A program made the translations under genes and the position numbers. A stretch of DNA of 64,000 nt from Achatina immaculata (lineage: Eukaryota; Mollusca; Gastropoda; Stylommatophora; Achatinidae). Below are positions 1 through 11,212 of the stretch, in pieces. The stretch spans positions 10,996,303-11,060,302 of the forward strand of contig CM019704.1 in the NCBI GenBank assembly GCA_009760885.1, written 5' to 3'. Under the pieces are notes generated by a model. It was not told where the DNA came from, ran no database searches, and saw nothing but the letters and a program-made list of their open reading frames with translations. Position 1 is the stretch's first letter. Each line of letters opens with the position of its first letter.

Positions 1-848
1 TAGAGGTAAACAAAACACTCCAAACCTTGTTGGCCTCCCAGAGATAAACAAAACACTCCAAACCTTGTTGGCCTCCTAGAGGTAAACAAAACACTCCAAA
101 CCTTGTTGGCTTCTCAGAGGTAAACAAAACACTCCAAAGCCTTGTTGGCTTCTCAGAGGTAAACAAAACACTCCAAACCTTGTTGGCTTCTCAGAGATAA
201 ACAAAACACTCCAAACCTTGTTGGCCTCCCAGAGATAAACAAAACACTCCAAACCTTGTTGGCCTCCTAGAGGTAAACAAAACACTCCAAACCTTGTTGG
301 CTTCTCAGAGATAAACAAAACACTCCAAACCTTGTTGGCTTCTCAGAGGTAAACAAAACACTCCAAACCTTGTTGGCTTCTCAGAGGTAAACAAAACACC
401 TCAAACCTTGTTGGCCTCCCAAAGGTAAACAAAACACTCCAAACCTTGTTGGCTTCTCAGAGGTAAACAAAACACTCCAAACCTTGTTGGCTTCTCAGAG
501 GTAAACAAAACACTCCAAACCTTGTTGGCTTCTCAGAGGTAAACAAAACACTCCAAACCTTGTTGGCCTCCCAAAGGTAAACAAAACACTCCAAACCTTG
601 TTGGCTTCTCAGAGGTAAACAAAACACTCCAAACCTTGTTGGCCTCCCAGAGGTAAACAAAACACTCCAAACCTTGTTGGCCTCCCAAAGGTAAACAAAA
701 CACTCCAAACCTTGTTGGCCTCCTAGAGGTAAACAAAAGACCCCAAACCTTGTTGGCCTCCCAGAGGTAAACAAAACACTCCAAACCTTGTTGGCCTCCC
801 AGAGATAAACAAAACACTCCAAACCTTGTTGGCCTCCCAGAGGTAAAC
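1..848. repeat. 38-bp minisatellite array (array 1, left-truncated by window)
   Basis: About 22 head-to-tail copies of a 38-bp unit (AGAGGTAAACAAAACACTCC followed by AAACCTTGTTGGCCTCCC). Variants alternate between GGCCTCCCAGAG and GGCTTCTCAGAG. Because 38 is not a multiple of three, the minus strand reads through all three frames as one 38-residue repeat, which gives long but spurious open frames. The same unit recurs at 2655-2998. Confidence 0.97.
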
Positions 849-1177
849 AAACAAATAAAAATGTGGTAGCTCAAATATTGCGAAGTAAAATATTCAAACT
901 ATACAGGTAAGATAAATCATTCAGTCTATACATATAAGATAAATCATTCTGACTGTTAACATGTAATCATTCAAACTAAAGTATATAAATACGATAAATC
1001 AGTCAAACTATACAGACAAAACCAACAATCATTCAAATAATACAGATACTATAAATCATTCAAACTATATAAATAAGATGACCACTCAGGTTAAACAAAT
1101 AAGATAAATCATTCTACCTACACAGCTCTCATCTTTCCCTCTTTGAAATCTTTTAACATCATCATCATCATCATCAT

Positions 1178-1553
1178 ATGGGTGTCCATCTTCAGTGCTC
1201 TCAAGACAACAGCTGCATGTGAAAATCGAATAGCGGGCCGCATGTAAATCAATTAGTTTTCGTCGACTTATATAACAATGAGAAAAAGCGACGATTGTAA
1301 AGTAAAGGTGACCTTGTCTTGTCTCCTTTCTCATATACCTTTTGGTGTTGAGGGGACAAATATAGGGCTTGACGATTTACTTCACGTAATGGGATATTTA
1401 ATGATGAACAGATTTAAAGGTGACATTTGCATATTCTGAAGAAAAGAAATGTAAACGTTATTCAAGGGAATTATATTTTCATGACAACTTTGTGTGTTAC
1501 AAAAGATCTTGTGGGCCGCATGCGTCCCCGGAGCCGCCAGTTGGACACCCTTG
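1178..1553. mobile_element. Candidate hAT-type MITE, copy 1
   Basis: The right edge reads, on the minus strand, CAAGGGTGTCCAACTGGCGG and continues into GGGACGCATGCGGCCCAC. The left edge reads ATGGGTGTCCATC and is followed about 50 bp later by GCGGGCCGCATG. Terminal GGGTGTCC plus GGCCGCATG blocks in inverted orientation resemble non-autonomous hAT elements of animals. There is no transposase and I could not see a clear 8-bp target duplication. The termini are imperfect, so this is a decayed element. Confidence 0.4.
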
Positions 1554-2554
1554 ATTCAGACTCAATATGTGCAGCTGCAGCAGAGATGCTAATAAACGTT
1601 GCTAATACTGACAATGCCGTGCCCGTGGGTTAGCAATACTTGAAGAAAATCTCAAGAACAGTTGCCAACTCTCGCGGGACATTGGACTTGTCTTCGTTAA
1701 GAAATAACTTCGCAGTGGAGAGAACCTGTCTGTGTGAGTGTGGGTATGTATGTGTGAGTGAGTGTGTGTGTGTGTGTGAGAGAGAAAGGGCGAGAGAGAC
1801 ACAGAGAGTGACTTGTCTTCCGTCGTTGAAGGCAGTTGTGTTAGCTTTGTTTACTGTTTGTAGCGAATCAGTGATCGCCTACGCCCAGTATCACAGCTGA
1901 TGTTGTCCTGTGTGTGTATGAACTGCCCCATCAAATGTCATCTGTTGTTTGTGTAAACAAAAGTCGGTGATATAAATTAACATGGACAACATTTGACGCA
2001 CTTTTGTGGGTTCCGACACATACCAGGTAATCCAGATTTAAATATAGGTACCCAACACCTTATGGCAGTATTCTGATGGGGGGAAAGCAGGGCGGGAGAA
2101 AGGGGATCTTGGGATGGCCCGGGCACAGTTGTGGTATAAATACCAGACAGGATTGGAAGAGAGGAGAGCATAGTTAGGTTAGAGCCAAGTTGTTAGTTAT
2201 GGGTTAGTCGGTGTTTTTGTGTGTGTTTTTTTTCAGTCAAATGGGAAGTTGGAAATGAAGCTGTGTAATTTGTAACTATGAAAGTTTCTTTATTTTTAAC
2301 TATGGCCCTGTTCCCATATGGCGAAGATATATTGTTCTCTCGCCGGGAAGTTTTTCTGTCAGCGTGTTCTGCTTCCTGCCATGTTGGCAGTTTTGTTGTT
2401 GTCCTTCATCCTCATAATTCATCATCCATTTTCTCATTTAAAAAATTCATGCAAAGAGATCTGAAAACCACATTCTTGGTTATTCCTCACTCTGTGAGAT
2501 GTTGTCATGTTGGAAGCTTGCAGAGTTTAGTCCAGTTGTACTGTGTTGTTGTCT

Positions 2555-2640
2555 AGTGGCGGCAGGAGAGTGCCTGGGATGTTGCTGTTGTTGTCAAGTG
2601 GCGGCAGGAGAGTCATTGGGGCGTTATGTGTTTTTAGGGG
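2555..2640. repeat. 42-bp minisatellite, short allele (2 units)
   Basis: Two units of GTGGCGGCAGGAGAGTGCCT followed by GGGATGTTGCTGTTGTTGTCAA. The paralogous site in the second duplication copy (4727-5098) has about nine units, so this locus expanded or contracted after the large duplication. Confidence 0.9.
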
Positions 2641-2654
2641 AATATCTTAGAAAC

Positions 2655-2998
2655 AAAACACTGCAAATATTGTTGGCTTCTCAGAGGTAAACAAAACACT
2701 CCAAACCTTGTTGGCCTCCCAGAGGTAAACAAAACACCCCAAACCTTGTTGGCCTCCCAGAAGTAAACAAAACACCCCAAACCTTGTTGGCCTCCCAGAG
2801 GTAAACAAAACACCGAAAACCTTGTTGGCCTCCCAGAGGTAAACAAAACACCGAAAACCTTGTTGGCCTCCCAGAGGTAAACAAAACACCGAAAACCTTG
2901 TTGGCCTCCCAGAGGTAAACAAAACACCGAAAACCTTGTTGGCCTCCCAGAAGTAAAGAAAACACCCCAAACTTTGTTGGCTTCTCAGAGGTAAACAA
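2655..2998. repeat. 38-bp minisatellite array (array 2)
   Basis: About nine copies of the same 38-bp unit as 1-848, with a distinct central variant (CACCGAAAACC or CACCCCAAACC instead of CACTCCAAACC). The local variants are homogenised, as expected from independent array turnover after duplication. Confidence 0.95.
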
Positions 2999-3304
2999 AC
3001 AAATAAAAATGTGGTAGCTCAAATATTGCGAAGTAAAATATTCAAACTATACAGGTAAGATAAATCATTCAGTCTATACATATAAGATAAATCATTCTGA
3101 CTATTAACATGTAATCATTCAAACTAACGTATATAAATACGATAAATCAGTCTAACTATACAGACAAAACCAACAATCATTCAAATAATACAGATAATAT
3201 AAATCATTCAAACTATATAAATAAGATAACCATTCAGGTTAAACAAATAAGATAAATCATTCTACCTACACAGCTCTCATCTTTCCCTCTTTGAAATCTT
3301 TTAA

Positions 3305-3337
<33 letters not shown>

Positions 3338-3713
3338 ATGGGTGTCCATCTTCAGTGCTCTCAAGACAACAGCTGCATGTGAAAATCGAATAGCGGGCCG
3401 CATGTAAATCAATTAGTTTTTGTCGACTTATATAACAATGAGAAAAAGCGACGATTGTAAAGTAAAGGTGACCTTGTCTTGTCTCCTTTCTCATATACCT
3501 TTTGGTGTTGAGGGGACAAATATAGGGCTTGACGATTTACTTCACGTAATGGGATATTTAATGATGAACAGATTTAAAGGTGACATTTGCATATTCTGAA
3601 GAAAAGAAATGTAAACGTTATTCAAGGGAATTATATTTTCATGACAACTTTGTGTGTTACAAAAGATCTTGTGGGCCGCATGCGGCCCCAGAGCCGCCGG
3701 TTGGACACCCTTG
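3338..3713. mobile_element. Candidate hAT-type MITE, copy 2
   Basis: Paralogue of the MITE at 1178-1553, carried along by the large duplication rather than by a new insertion. Its right end (GCCGCATGCGGCCCCAGAGC then CGCCGGTTGGACACCC) is closer to the usual hAT terminal sequence than copy 1, which has point changes there. Confidence 0.4.
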
Positions 3714-4726
3714 ATTCAGACTCAATATGTGCAGCTGCAGCAGAGATGCTAATAAACGTTGCTAGTGCTGACAATGCCGTGCCCGTGGGTTAGCAATACT
3801 TGAAGAAAATCTCAAGAACAGTTGCCAACTCTCGCGGGACCTTGGACTTGTCTTCGTTAAGAAAGAACTTCGCAGTGGAGAGTACCTGTCTGTGTGAGTG
3901 TGGGTATGTGTGAGTGAGTGTGTGTGTGAGAGAGAGAGAAAGAGAGAGAGAGAAAGAAAGAGCGAGAGAGACACAGAGAGAGGCTTGTCTTCCGTCGTTG
4001 AAGGCAGTTGTGTTAGCTTTGTTTACTGTTTGTAGCGAATCAGTGATCGCCTACGCCCAGTATCACAGCTGATGTTGTCCTGTGTGTGTATGAACTGCCC
4101 CATCAAATGTCATCTGTTGTTTGTGTAAACAAAAGTCGGTGATATAAATTAACATGGACAACATTTGACGCACTTTTGTGGGTTCCGACACATACCAGGT
4201 AATCCAGATTTAAATATAGGTACCCAACACCTTATGGCAGTATTCTGATGGGGGGAAAGCAGGGCGGGAGAAAGGGGATCTTGGGATGGCCCGGGCACAG
4301 TTGTGGTATAAATACCAGACAGGATTGGAAGAGAGGAGAGCATAGTTAGGTTAGAGCCAAGTTGTTAGTTATGGGTTAGTCGGTGTTTTTTTTTTTTCAG
4401 TCAAATGGGAAGTTGGAAATGAAGCTGTGTTCATTGTAATTTGTAACTATGAAAGTTTCTTTATTTTTAACTATGGCCCTGTTCCCATATGGCGAAGATA
4501 TATTGTTCTCTCGCCGGGAAGTTTTTCTGTCAGCGTGTTCTGCTTCCTGCCATGTTGGCAGTTTTGTTGTTGTCCTTCATCCTCATAATTCATCATCCAT
4601 TTTCTCATTTAAAAAATTCATGCAAAGAGATCTGAAAACCACATTCTTGGTTATTCCTCACTCTGTGAGATGTTGTCATATTGGAAGCTTGCAGAGTTTA
4701 GTCCAGTTGTACTGTGTTGTTGTCTA

Positions 4727-5098
4727 GTGGTGGCAGGAGAGTGCCTGTGATGTTGCTGTTGTTGTCTAGTGGTGGGAGGAGAGTCACTGGGATGTTGCTG
4801 TTGTTGTCTAGTGGTGGCAGGAGAGTGCCTGTGATGTTGCTGTTGTTGTCTAGTGGTGGGAGGAGAGTCACTGGGATGTTGCTGTTGTTGTCTAGTGGTG
4901 GCAGGAGAGTCACTGGGATGTTGCTGTTGTTGTCTAGTGGTGGCAGGAGAGTCACTGGGATGTTGCTGTTGTTGTCTAGTGGTGGCAGGAGAGTCACTGG
5001 GATGTTGCTGTTGTTGTCTAGTGGCGGCAGGAGAGTGCCTGGGATGTTGCTGTTGTTGTCAAGTGGCGGCAGGAGAGTCATTGGGGCGTTATGTGTTT
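4727..5098. repeat. 42-bp minisatellite, long allele (about 9 units)
   Basis: Units start every 42 bp from 4727 (4769, 4811, 4853 and so on). Two alternating variants are visible (GAGAGTCACTGGGATG and GAGAGTGCCTGTGATG). The unit length is a multiple of three, so both strands show 14-residue repeat ORFs that I regard as non-coding. Confidence 0.95.
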
Positions 5099-5123
5099 TT
5101 AGGGGAATATCTTAGAAACAAAA

Positions 5124-6700
5124 CTTGAAGATTCATAGATCAATTTACTGAACTTGATCTGGAGAGTAATCTTAACTATCAATCAGTTATGCCACTAGAC
5201 ACTTTGTTAGTAATACACTAATACTAGGTAACTTTGTCTGTGAGAACTGTTAGTGAAAGCTTGTAAGACTAGACGCACCAGAATACATTATACATACGGC
5301 TGTCGCACATTGAGAGAAAATTTGAATATTTATGTAAAATAAGTCGGGTCATATGGGTCAAGGTCAAGATGACAACACAAAACTAGTAACAAGTGACATT
5401 TTCCAGGAGAGTTTTTACACTGAAACGGTCACTCTCTGTCTGTGGATGCTGGCCAAACTGAGGCTACGAGTCGAGGAAAGGGCCTTGTGGAAGGCCTTTG
5501 TAGCTGATTGTTGCGGCTTTTCTATGTCTCAGGGCTTCCAGATACTGTTTGGTCGGTGCTAAAATGCCAGACTGTCATGACAGACCTTTCGCTAAGCTGC
5601 ACCACAATGAAGATCAATGCCCATTTTATATTCATTTGGTGTTTTGCCAACGCCATCTCTGGTAATTGTTGCTATTTTTGTTGTTTTGATAATTGTAAAA
5701 AAGCTGGTTTTGAGAATGAATTTGACTGACAGTTGTCATTATAAAAGTAAAATTGTTTTCATTGATTTTATTCATAATATAACATTAACATTTCTACAAC
5801 ACAAACAAGTTGAATGTTATGGAAAGTCGGCAATGATGACGATGGCTACTAGTTTATATATAAGTTGCATACCTGAAGCTTCGGATTCACGCAGTCTCCC
5901 TCGTTGCATGATTTGTCGTCACGTGCGCAGTGTACAACTAATCAAAAGGCAGGACTTTCCTGAATTCGGGCAATCAGATTTCAGAACATGAATCTCAGGA
6001 ACAAAGTTCGGCGGACACAGATCACCCGTCAGAAAGGCTTATTCCACATCCGTCAACCAGTCAGTAATGGTCAGAAAATAGATCTGTTCTTCCAGAATCT
6101 GACACTCAGGGACAGCTGACAACCGAATCAGTATTGATCAGTCTGTATTGTGTTATTTTCTTTAATTTAGTTACAGATTTCACTGAAAAACTTTCTCTAT
6201 GCACATACAGAAATCCAATGTCTGTCTGCACAAAATGGTCTCGAGCCACAACTCGGTCGCTCTATTCTTATACTGTGACATGTACTGATATGTGTCACAT
6301 TTAGTCTGTGACATGTACTGATATGTATCACATTTAGCGAAGACTCGTATGACCAGATTATCGGTCGCTGTGACATCTCACTCAGCGAAGTGATGTTCCA
6401 TAATGTACCTGCTTGTCACCTGGTGAAACAAAAAACATTTTATCAAACACTTGTTTTCACGGTTACTGGCTGAACAAGACAGACATGTTAGTTGCCGCCA
6501 CGTGACTTTCTGCTCAGCGAAAAGGTAGGCCAGACACGTCTTTGTTACAAGGATATCATCGATCTGAACTACACACCTCCATGATTCCGGCGCTGTCAGT
6601 TTATCTTGCCACTAAATGTCTCAAGTTGGCAGCTTGGGGTAATGCACCGTCCTGGCCAGGTTTTATCTTCTTCTTTCTGATCAAGTCATTTAATACAGGC
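5124..6700. other. Single-copy AT-rich region, no supported gene
   Basis: No transposon or exon could be supported. A 33-bp unit around GTGACATGTACTGATATGTG is present twice at 6275-6339. The open frame at 5617-5991 (+) begins with a hydrophobic stretch but has no acceptable splice borders or family resemblance. Confidence 0.5.
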
Positions 6701-6705
6701 CTAAT

Positions 6706-6765
6706 ATGATGATGATGATGATGATGATGACGAAGAAGATGATGTTGATGATGACGATCTTGATG
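6706..6765. repeat. GAT/GAC trinucleotide microsatellite
   Basis: Run of GATGATGATG with scattered variants. The minus-strand ORF through it is rich in histidine only because of this microsatellite. Confidence 0.9.
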
Positions 6766-6899
6766 ATGCAGAGAAAAAAAAACCTCTATAATTATCGCAC
6801 TCAGATTACTCTGCGCTAACGCCACTAATACAGAAGCGAAAGGGTCACAACAGGGATCTTCAAATTGTTCACTTATCGACTCCTGTGTCAAGTTTCACA

Positions 6900-7680
6900 T
6901 TGTTCACTGACAGCCACATATTTATTATATGAATGTTATTTAATAGACACTGGTCCACCTTACAGCTCCACTACTGTCATCATAGATTGATTGATCTTTA
7001 CTGAGTGGCAGCCTAGCATCAACACGACAATAACATTGACATCACGTGACACAGATGCGTAGTAGTCCAGGGTCAAGGTTCATAAGACACAAAAGTTCAA
7101 GCACAACGATACAAAATATATAATCATATCTGAAGCAAATGAGCGCACAAATAAGCTGATACTGTATCATCGAACACATCTGTGTGTTACAGCGTCCGCT
7201 AAAAAATGTTTATCGTAAATACTGGGTGACCTTTTATAACTGCCATTATTGTGATGTAAACCACAAGTTCAAACATTCTGTGCAAGTAATGTTGACATCT
7301 GTTTCTCTGTAACTTTACACTCGTTTGATTAGAGTTTTGACAATTATAAACATGTTTCATTCCTTTTTAGTGTACTAGATCTCTCACACAGAGATAACTC
7401 ACACTTTCAAGGAGAATTGAAGGGCATCCAACAATGCTAAATTGTTTGTATTTTGTTTGTATTGTTTTATGTCCTTCATTTGTATGTACTCATCTTCTTT
7501 TCTGCCATTCTTGTTTCTGCCCACTTTCCTCATTCTTTCTATCTTTTTCTAAAACTGTATCGTACACTCACATATATAAATTAATCTTCGAGTAAAAGCA
7601 GATCTAGATCATGCATGTTCTACGTATTTTATTTACGGTAAGAAAAGATCTATATTTTATGGTCCGTTTCGGCAATCAGC
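6900..7680. other. Single-copy region, nothing recognised
   Basis: AT-rich non-coding DNA. It holds one ATCACGTGAC palindrome at 7041-7050. No transposon fragment or exon could be supported. Confidence 0.5.
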
Positions 7681-7835
7681 GACCCATAGCTGACATGCTA
7701 GCGGCAGGATTGGCGACCCATAGCTGACATGCTAGCGGCAGGATTGGCGAACCATAGTTGACATGCTAGCGGCAGGGTTGGCGACCCATAGCTGACATGC
7801 TAGCGGCAGGGTTGGCGAACCATAGTTGACCAAGA
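7681..7835. repeat. 34-bp minisatellite (about 4.5 units)
   Basis: Units begin at 7681, 7715, 7749, 7783 and 7817 with the word GACCCATAGCTGACATGCTA followed by GCGGCAGGATTGGC. Two of five units carry GAACCATAGTTGAC instead. Confidence 0.95.
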
Positions 7836-7862
7836 CCCTGTCCCACATCTCCGATGGTACAC

Positions 7863-8076
7863 CCGGTAATAGATCTATTCTGGCAAACGATGACAGGGGG
7901 AGGGGGTAGGATCGGCATAGTTCCCACGGCGGTGGAGTCTGCTAAAGAAGCATTCCACACCCCCTGCTTTTTATCTCCATTTATGGACTGAAACAAATAG
8001 CCGCCATAACCCGCACCCAAAATAGACACGATGTTATGCTTCAACATCTTCACCGCATCAGCTGCAGCTCGCAATT
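7863..8076 (-). CDS. Possible internal coding exon of an unknown gene
   Basis: On the minus strand a pyrimidine-rich tract ending TTCATTCTCCCTAG forms a good 3' splice site just before 8076. It is followed by an open frame of about 70 codons whose composition looks protein-like (for example AAADAVKMLKHNIVSILGAG, then GVWNASLADSTAVGT and a PPPP stretch). A weak donor (GG then GTGTAC) lies at 7862. I do not recognise the protein family and see no partner exon. The open frame runs on into the 34-bp minisatellite, which argues that the exon ends before it. Treat as a hypothesis. Confidence 0.2.
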
Positions 8077-8522
8077 CTAGGGAGAATGAAGAAGAAGGAA
8101 CAAAAATCTGTGATTTTTTTTAGACTATGAGCATTTCTGTAAAAAGTTTTTGTTTTAAATGTTTGTTTTTATTCATTACAAGATTTGTTTTTATTCATGT
8201 AAGATATCATTCAACTTCCACCTCTTTCAACCCCCCCCCCCCAACAAAAAAAAAACACAACTCAGAATCATGTGATCAACACAGCCTAATATGATGATGA
8301 TGTAACATCGTACCACTCTTAATTTGAATTACCTGACCTATAAAAACAGTTCCAAGCCTGGTCAAGCGCTTCTCACACAATTAAATCATATTCCATCATT
8401 AAAAAAAAAAATGAACCCGTAAGTTTGACCTTCATACTTGACCTGACAGGGTCACTACAGCATCTACCTTAACACCCCCCCCCCCCTTTTTTTAAAAATA
8501 ACAACCACCCTTACTAGACATA

Positions 8523-8656
8523 GAGAGGGCAAATTAACAGGCATAAAATCCTTTGATGAGGTTGAAAGACTCGCCGAAGACAGGAAAAACTGGCGAACTA
8601 CCTTGCGAGCCCTATGTGACTTTTAACGGCACGGGAAGGATATATAAGATAAGATA
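8523..8656 (+). mobile_element. LINE-A 3' end fragment (RTE-like)
   Basis: The last ~40 codons of LINE-A (ILSFDEVERLAEDRKNWR-like region, then LRALCDF) followed by the family's 3' tail ACGGCACGGGAAGGATATAT and an AAGATAAGATA run. It matches the tails at 11880, 27867 and, inverted, 29190 and 52715. It is severely 5'-truncated. Poly-C tracts lie upstream at about 8229 and 8474. Confidence 0.85.
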
Positions 8657-8659
8657 CTA

Positions 8660-9440
8660 GACATGGCTCCACCACCCTACTCTATAACACAAATACTAAT
8701 AATAATACTTTAAATAGCTTCACAAAAAATTTATCGACCCCTGGATAGTTCCATCGACCCCTGGAGATCGATACTGACCACTTCGGAGACCCTTGGGTTA
8801 AAGCATAGACTTCTATCGTGAAAGTATTAGGTTCTAATCTCATTGTACTCCTAAAAAAAGCATCCTCAAAAAAATGATGCCTAACACATGTGTTGGGAGA
8901 CAAACCAGCACACCTTATAGCAGACACTTTACCTTTCGAAACTGAAATATTCCCAAACAACTTTGTTTTAAAGAGAAAATTATAATAAACAACTGAAATA
9001 AACGTCTGAGCCTGCTTTGGTACTGAAATGATCATATTTATCTTTCTATATATCACTGTGGTTAAAACAGTTCTTGGACAACATTCTATAACAGTGGAGT
9101 TACAACAGTTCTAGAACAACATTTTATAACAATGGAGTTAAAACAGTACTTGAACATTATTCTATCACTGACATCTATAACAACAATCACTGCCTGTGTT
9201 TAGTATAAGCACATTAAAATCCGCAAACAGCATACAAAAAAGGGATGCCGAGTCACGATTCTAAGGGATGATCTATCTTCACGATTGCTTACACAAAGTA
9301 GATCATAATGGAAACAGCTTCTGATTATTTGACAGAAATCAATGTTTCGTGTACATATAATGAGCATGCTAAAAATTGCTCTGTCACTGAGCGAGATCAA
9401 ATTTAAGGAAAGAAAAACTAAATTGCCCATTCTTAATCAT
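8660..9440. other. Single-copy region, nothing recognised
   Basis: AT-rich DNA with a short imperfect repeat of ACAGTTCTTGGACAACATTC around 9067-9160 (three copies). Open frames on the minus strand have no supporting splice signals. Confidence 0.5.
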
Positions 9441-9500
9441 TCAGGGAAGGGAGGGTGTGGTGAGACGTCGATATAGATATATGGTGTACGTGCAGCGGAA

Positions 9501-9532
9501 GTCACGTGCATTTCGTTACTCAGTCACGTGAC
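9501..9532. promoter_or_regulatory. E-box/CLEAR-type palindrome pair
   Basis: GTCACGTGCA at 9501 is preceded directly by GCGGAA, giving an ETS-like CGGAAGT overlapping the E-box. GTCACGTGAC, a perfect 10-bp palindrome equal to the CLEAR (TFEB/MITF-type) consensus, lies at 9523-9532. This is a motif-only call; no transcript start can be placed from the sequence. Confidence 0.35.
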
Positions 9533-10210
9533 TACGTTAATTGTCGCAGCGCCCCCCCCCCCCAACCACTCGACATCTCCTCAGGAAACAGGCAGATGTT
9601 GGCAGTGATGGAACTTGTTCTCGTGTCGTTGATCCTAATATTTCGCTGGTAAAGTCGGCTGCTGTAACAAAAAGTCACGTTCGTCAAAAAAAAAAACAAA
9701 AAACTTTTCGCTTGCGTTTTCTGTCTGTAGTTTGGCTCTCGTTTCCTGTTCGGAATAGCTCTCCGTATGACTTGATCTTTCAGCAGTTCTTCCAAGTCTT
9801 TGTGATTGGTGATTTCTCATGAATAACTTATAAATATACTTCTGTTTCAGCTGGTCCACCGCAAGCCACAAGTTTGGTGTACAGTATTTGCTTGGAGATG
9901 AAGGCTTCCTTCCATTCTTGTGCAAACTTGAAATAAAAGACATTATCTCTGTTTAGATATAAGTTACATTTATTTTGATTTACATTTATATTTATTTGTA
10001 TTTTTTTAAAATGGGAGAGTTGGTCAATGTTGTATTTTAATACTTTCCATACTTTTTTCTATACTTTTTCTTATACTTTCCATACTTTCTCTGTACTTTC
10101 TAAAGTTATGGTCAGTGATCAGTTGCAATACTTCGCTGTATACTTCAATATACTGGATAAGGCAGTGTTTTGGAGTTATATTTATTCTAATTATATTCTA
10201 CTAGCTGATT

Positions 10211-10228
10211 ACCCGGCGTTGCCCGGGT
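10211..10228. other. Short GC hairpin in AT-rich flank
   Basis: ACCCGG, a six-base loop CGTTGC, then CCGGGT makes a perfect 6-bp stem. It sits in the phrase CTAGCTGATTACCCGGCGTT, which I recall as a recurrent boundary-like phrase in invertebrate repeats. It may mark the edge of the repeat that continues as the 150-bp array, but I cannot name the family. Confidence 0.35.
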
Positions 10229-10395
10229 ATTTATTTATCCCTATCAATAAAGTTATATTCATTTCCACAGCCTTCTAGAAGGTTATACAGAAGTCTATTC
10301 AGTCACAATCTTCTAGACGGTTCTACAAAGTTTTAGTCCTTCTATTCGACTAAATGTAGGCTTAATTATCATCGGGACTGTCACTAATCAGCTTA

Positions 10396-11055
10396 GCGAC
10401 CCCGAACAAGATGGATTCAACACTAATCTCGGTCAAATTGGACATTTTATTTTTTTACTACTTCTCACCCCCCCCCTCCCCCCAATGCCGATGGAGGCTG
10501 AATTTGCGAGTGCCACTATTCATCTCAGCGACCCCGAAAACTATAGATTCGACACTAATATCGGTCGTTTTCGATTATTTGTACATGTCACTCCATCCCA
10601 TCCCACCTCTAGGACCCCATGCCGATTGGGGCTGAGCTTGGACTTACACGCCCTCGGGCATGTCACTAATCATCTCAGCGACACCAAAAACTATAGATTC
10701 GACACTAATATCGGTCGTTTTCGATTATTTTTACATGTCACCCCTATCCCTCCCCTAGCCCGAGGTCTCTCATGCCGATGGGGCTGAACGTAAACTTAAA
10801 CGGCATCGAGAGTATCACTATTCATCTCAGCGATCCAGAAAACTGTGGATTCGATACAAATATTGCTCATTTTCGATTATTTGTATACTTCACCCTCACC
10901 CAAACCAACCCCTAGGTCCCCATGCCGAGTGGAGTTGAACTTGGACTTAAACGGCATCGAGTATGTCCCTATTCATCTCAGCGACCCCGAAAACTATGGA
11001 TTCAACACTATTATCGGTCGTTTTCGATTATTTTTACGTCACCCCGACCCTTAGG
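10396..11055. repeat. ~150-bp satellite-like array (5 units)
   Basis: The word CAGCGACCCCGAAAACTATA recurs at about 10396, 10528, 10678, 10830 and 10981 (spacing 132, 150, 152, 151). It is followed each time by ATCGGTCGTTTTCGATTATT and a C-rich block before CCCATGCCGA. Indels between units break the open frames, so the ORFs here are not genes. Confidence 0.9.
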
Positions 11056-11159
11056 GGTCATAGGGGTATCCTAGGGATGATTTAACCCCCACGGTGCATT
11101 GTCCAGATTGTAATTAACATATGTGCCCAGGCGTTCCAGCATGATGCTCTAATATACAT

Positions 11160-11212
11160 ATATACATACATACATTACATACAAACATTACATACATACA
11201 TACATACATACA
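11160..11212. repeat. (TACA)n microsatellite
   Basis: ATACATACATACATAC-type run directly abutting the LINE-A copy at 11213. A second run follows the tail at 11877-11895. Confidence 0.9.

Larger units (their letters stand above)
849..2654. repeat. Large tandem duplication, spacer copy 1
   Basis: This ~1.8 kb spacer is nearly identical to 2997-5123. It contains an AT-rich part, a CAT microsatellite (about 1158-1177), a hAT-like MITE, a GT/GA microsatellite (about 1740-1805) and two 42-bp units near its right end. It joins the second 38-bp array through the shared word AAACAAAAC, so the duplication junction shows microhomology. Open frames in it are matched in copy 2 only because the DNA is duplicated. 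Confidence 0.9.
2997..5123. repeat. Large tandem duplication, spacer copy 2
   Basis: Second copy of the 849-2654 spacer, offset about 2.15 kb. It differs by a few substitutions, 12 extra bases in the CAT microsatellite (about 3306-3337), changes in the GT/GA microsatellite and an expanded 42-bp array. Beyond AAACAAAAC at about 5124 the sequence becomes single-copy, which marks the right duplication boundary. Confidence 0.9.

Noticed and set aside
1..848. CRISPR array (regular 38-bp repeats)
   Set aside because: Units are contiguous with no spacers, the context is eukaryotic, and neighbouring arrays are ordinary minisatellites.
2278..4727. 92-codon ORF conserved in both duplication copies (MKVSLFLTMALFPYGED start)
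   Set aside because: Conservation is explained by the recent DNA duplication; no domain, and the C-terminal part runs into the 42-bp array.
4698..5115. Leucine/serine-rich 14-residue repeat ORFs
   Set aside because: 42-bp minisatellite read in frame on both strands; copy number differs between paralogous sites and no exon borders are seen.
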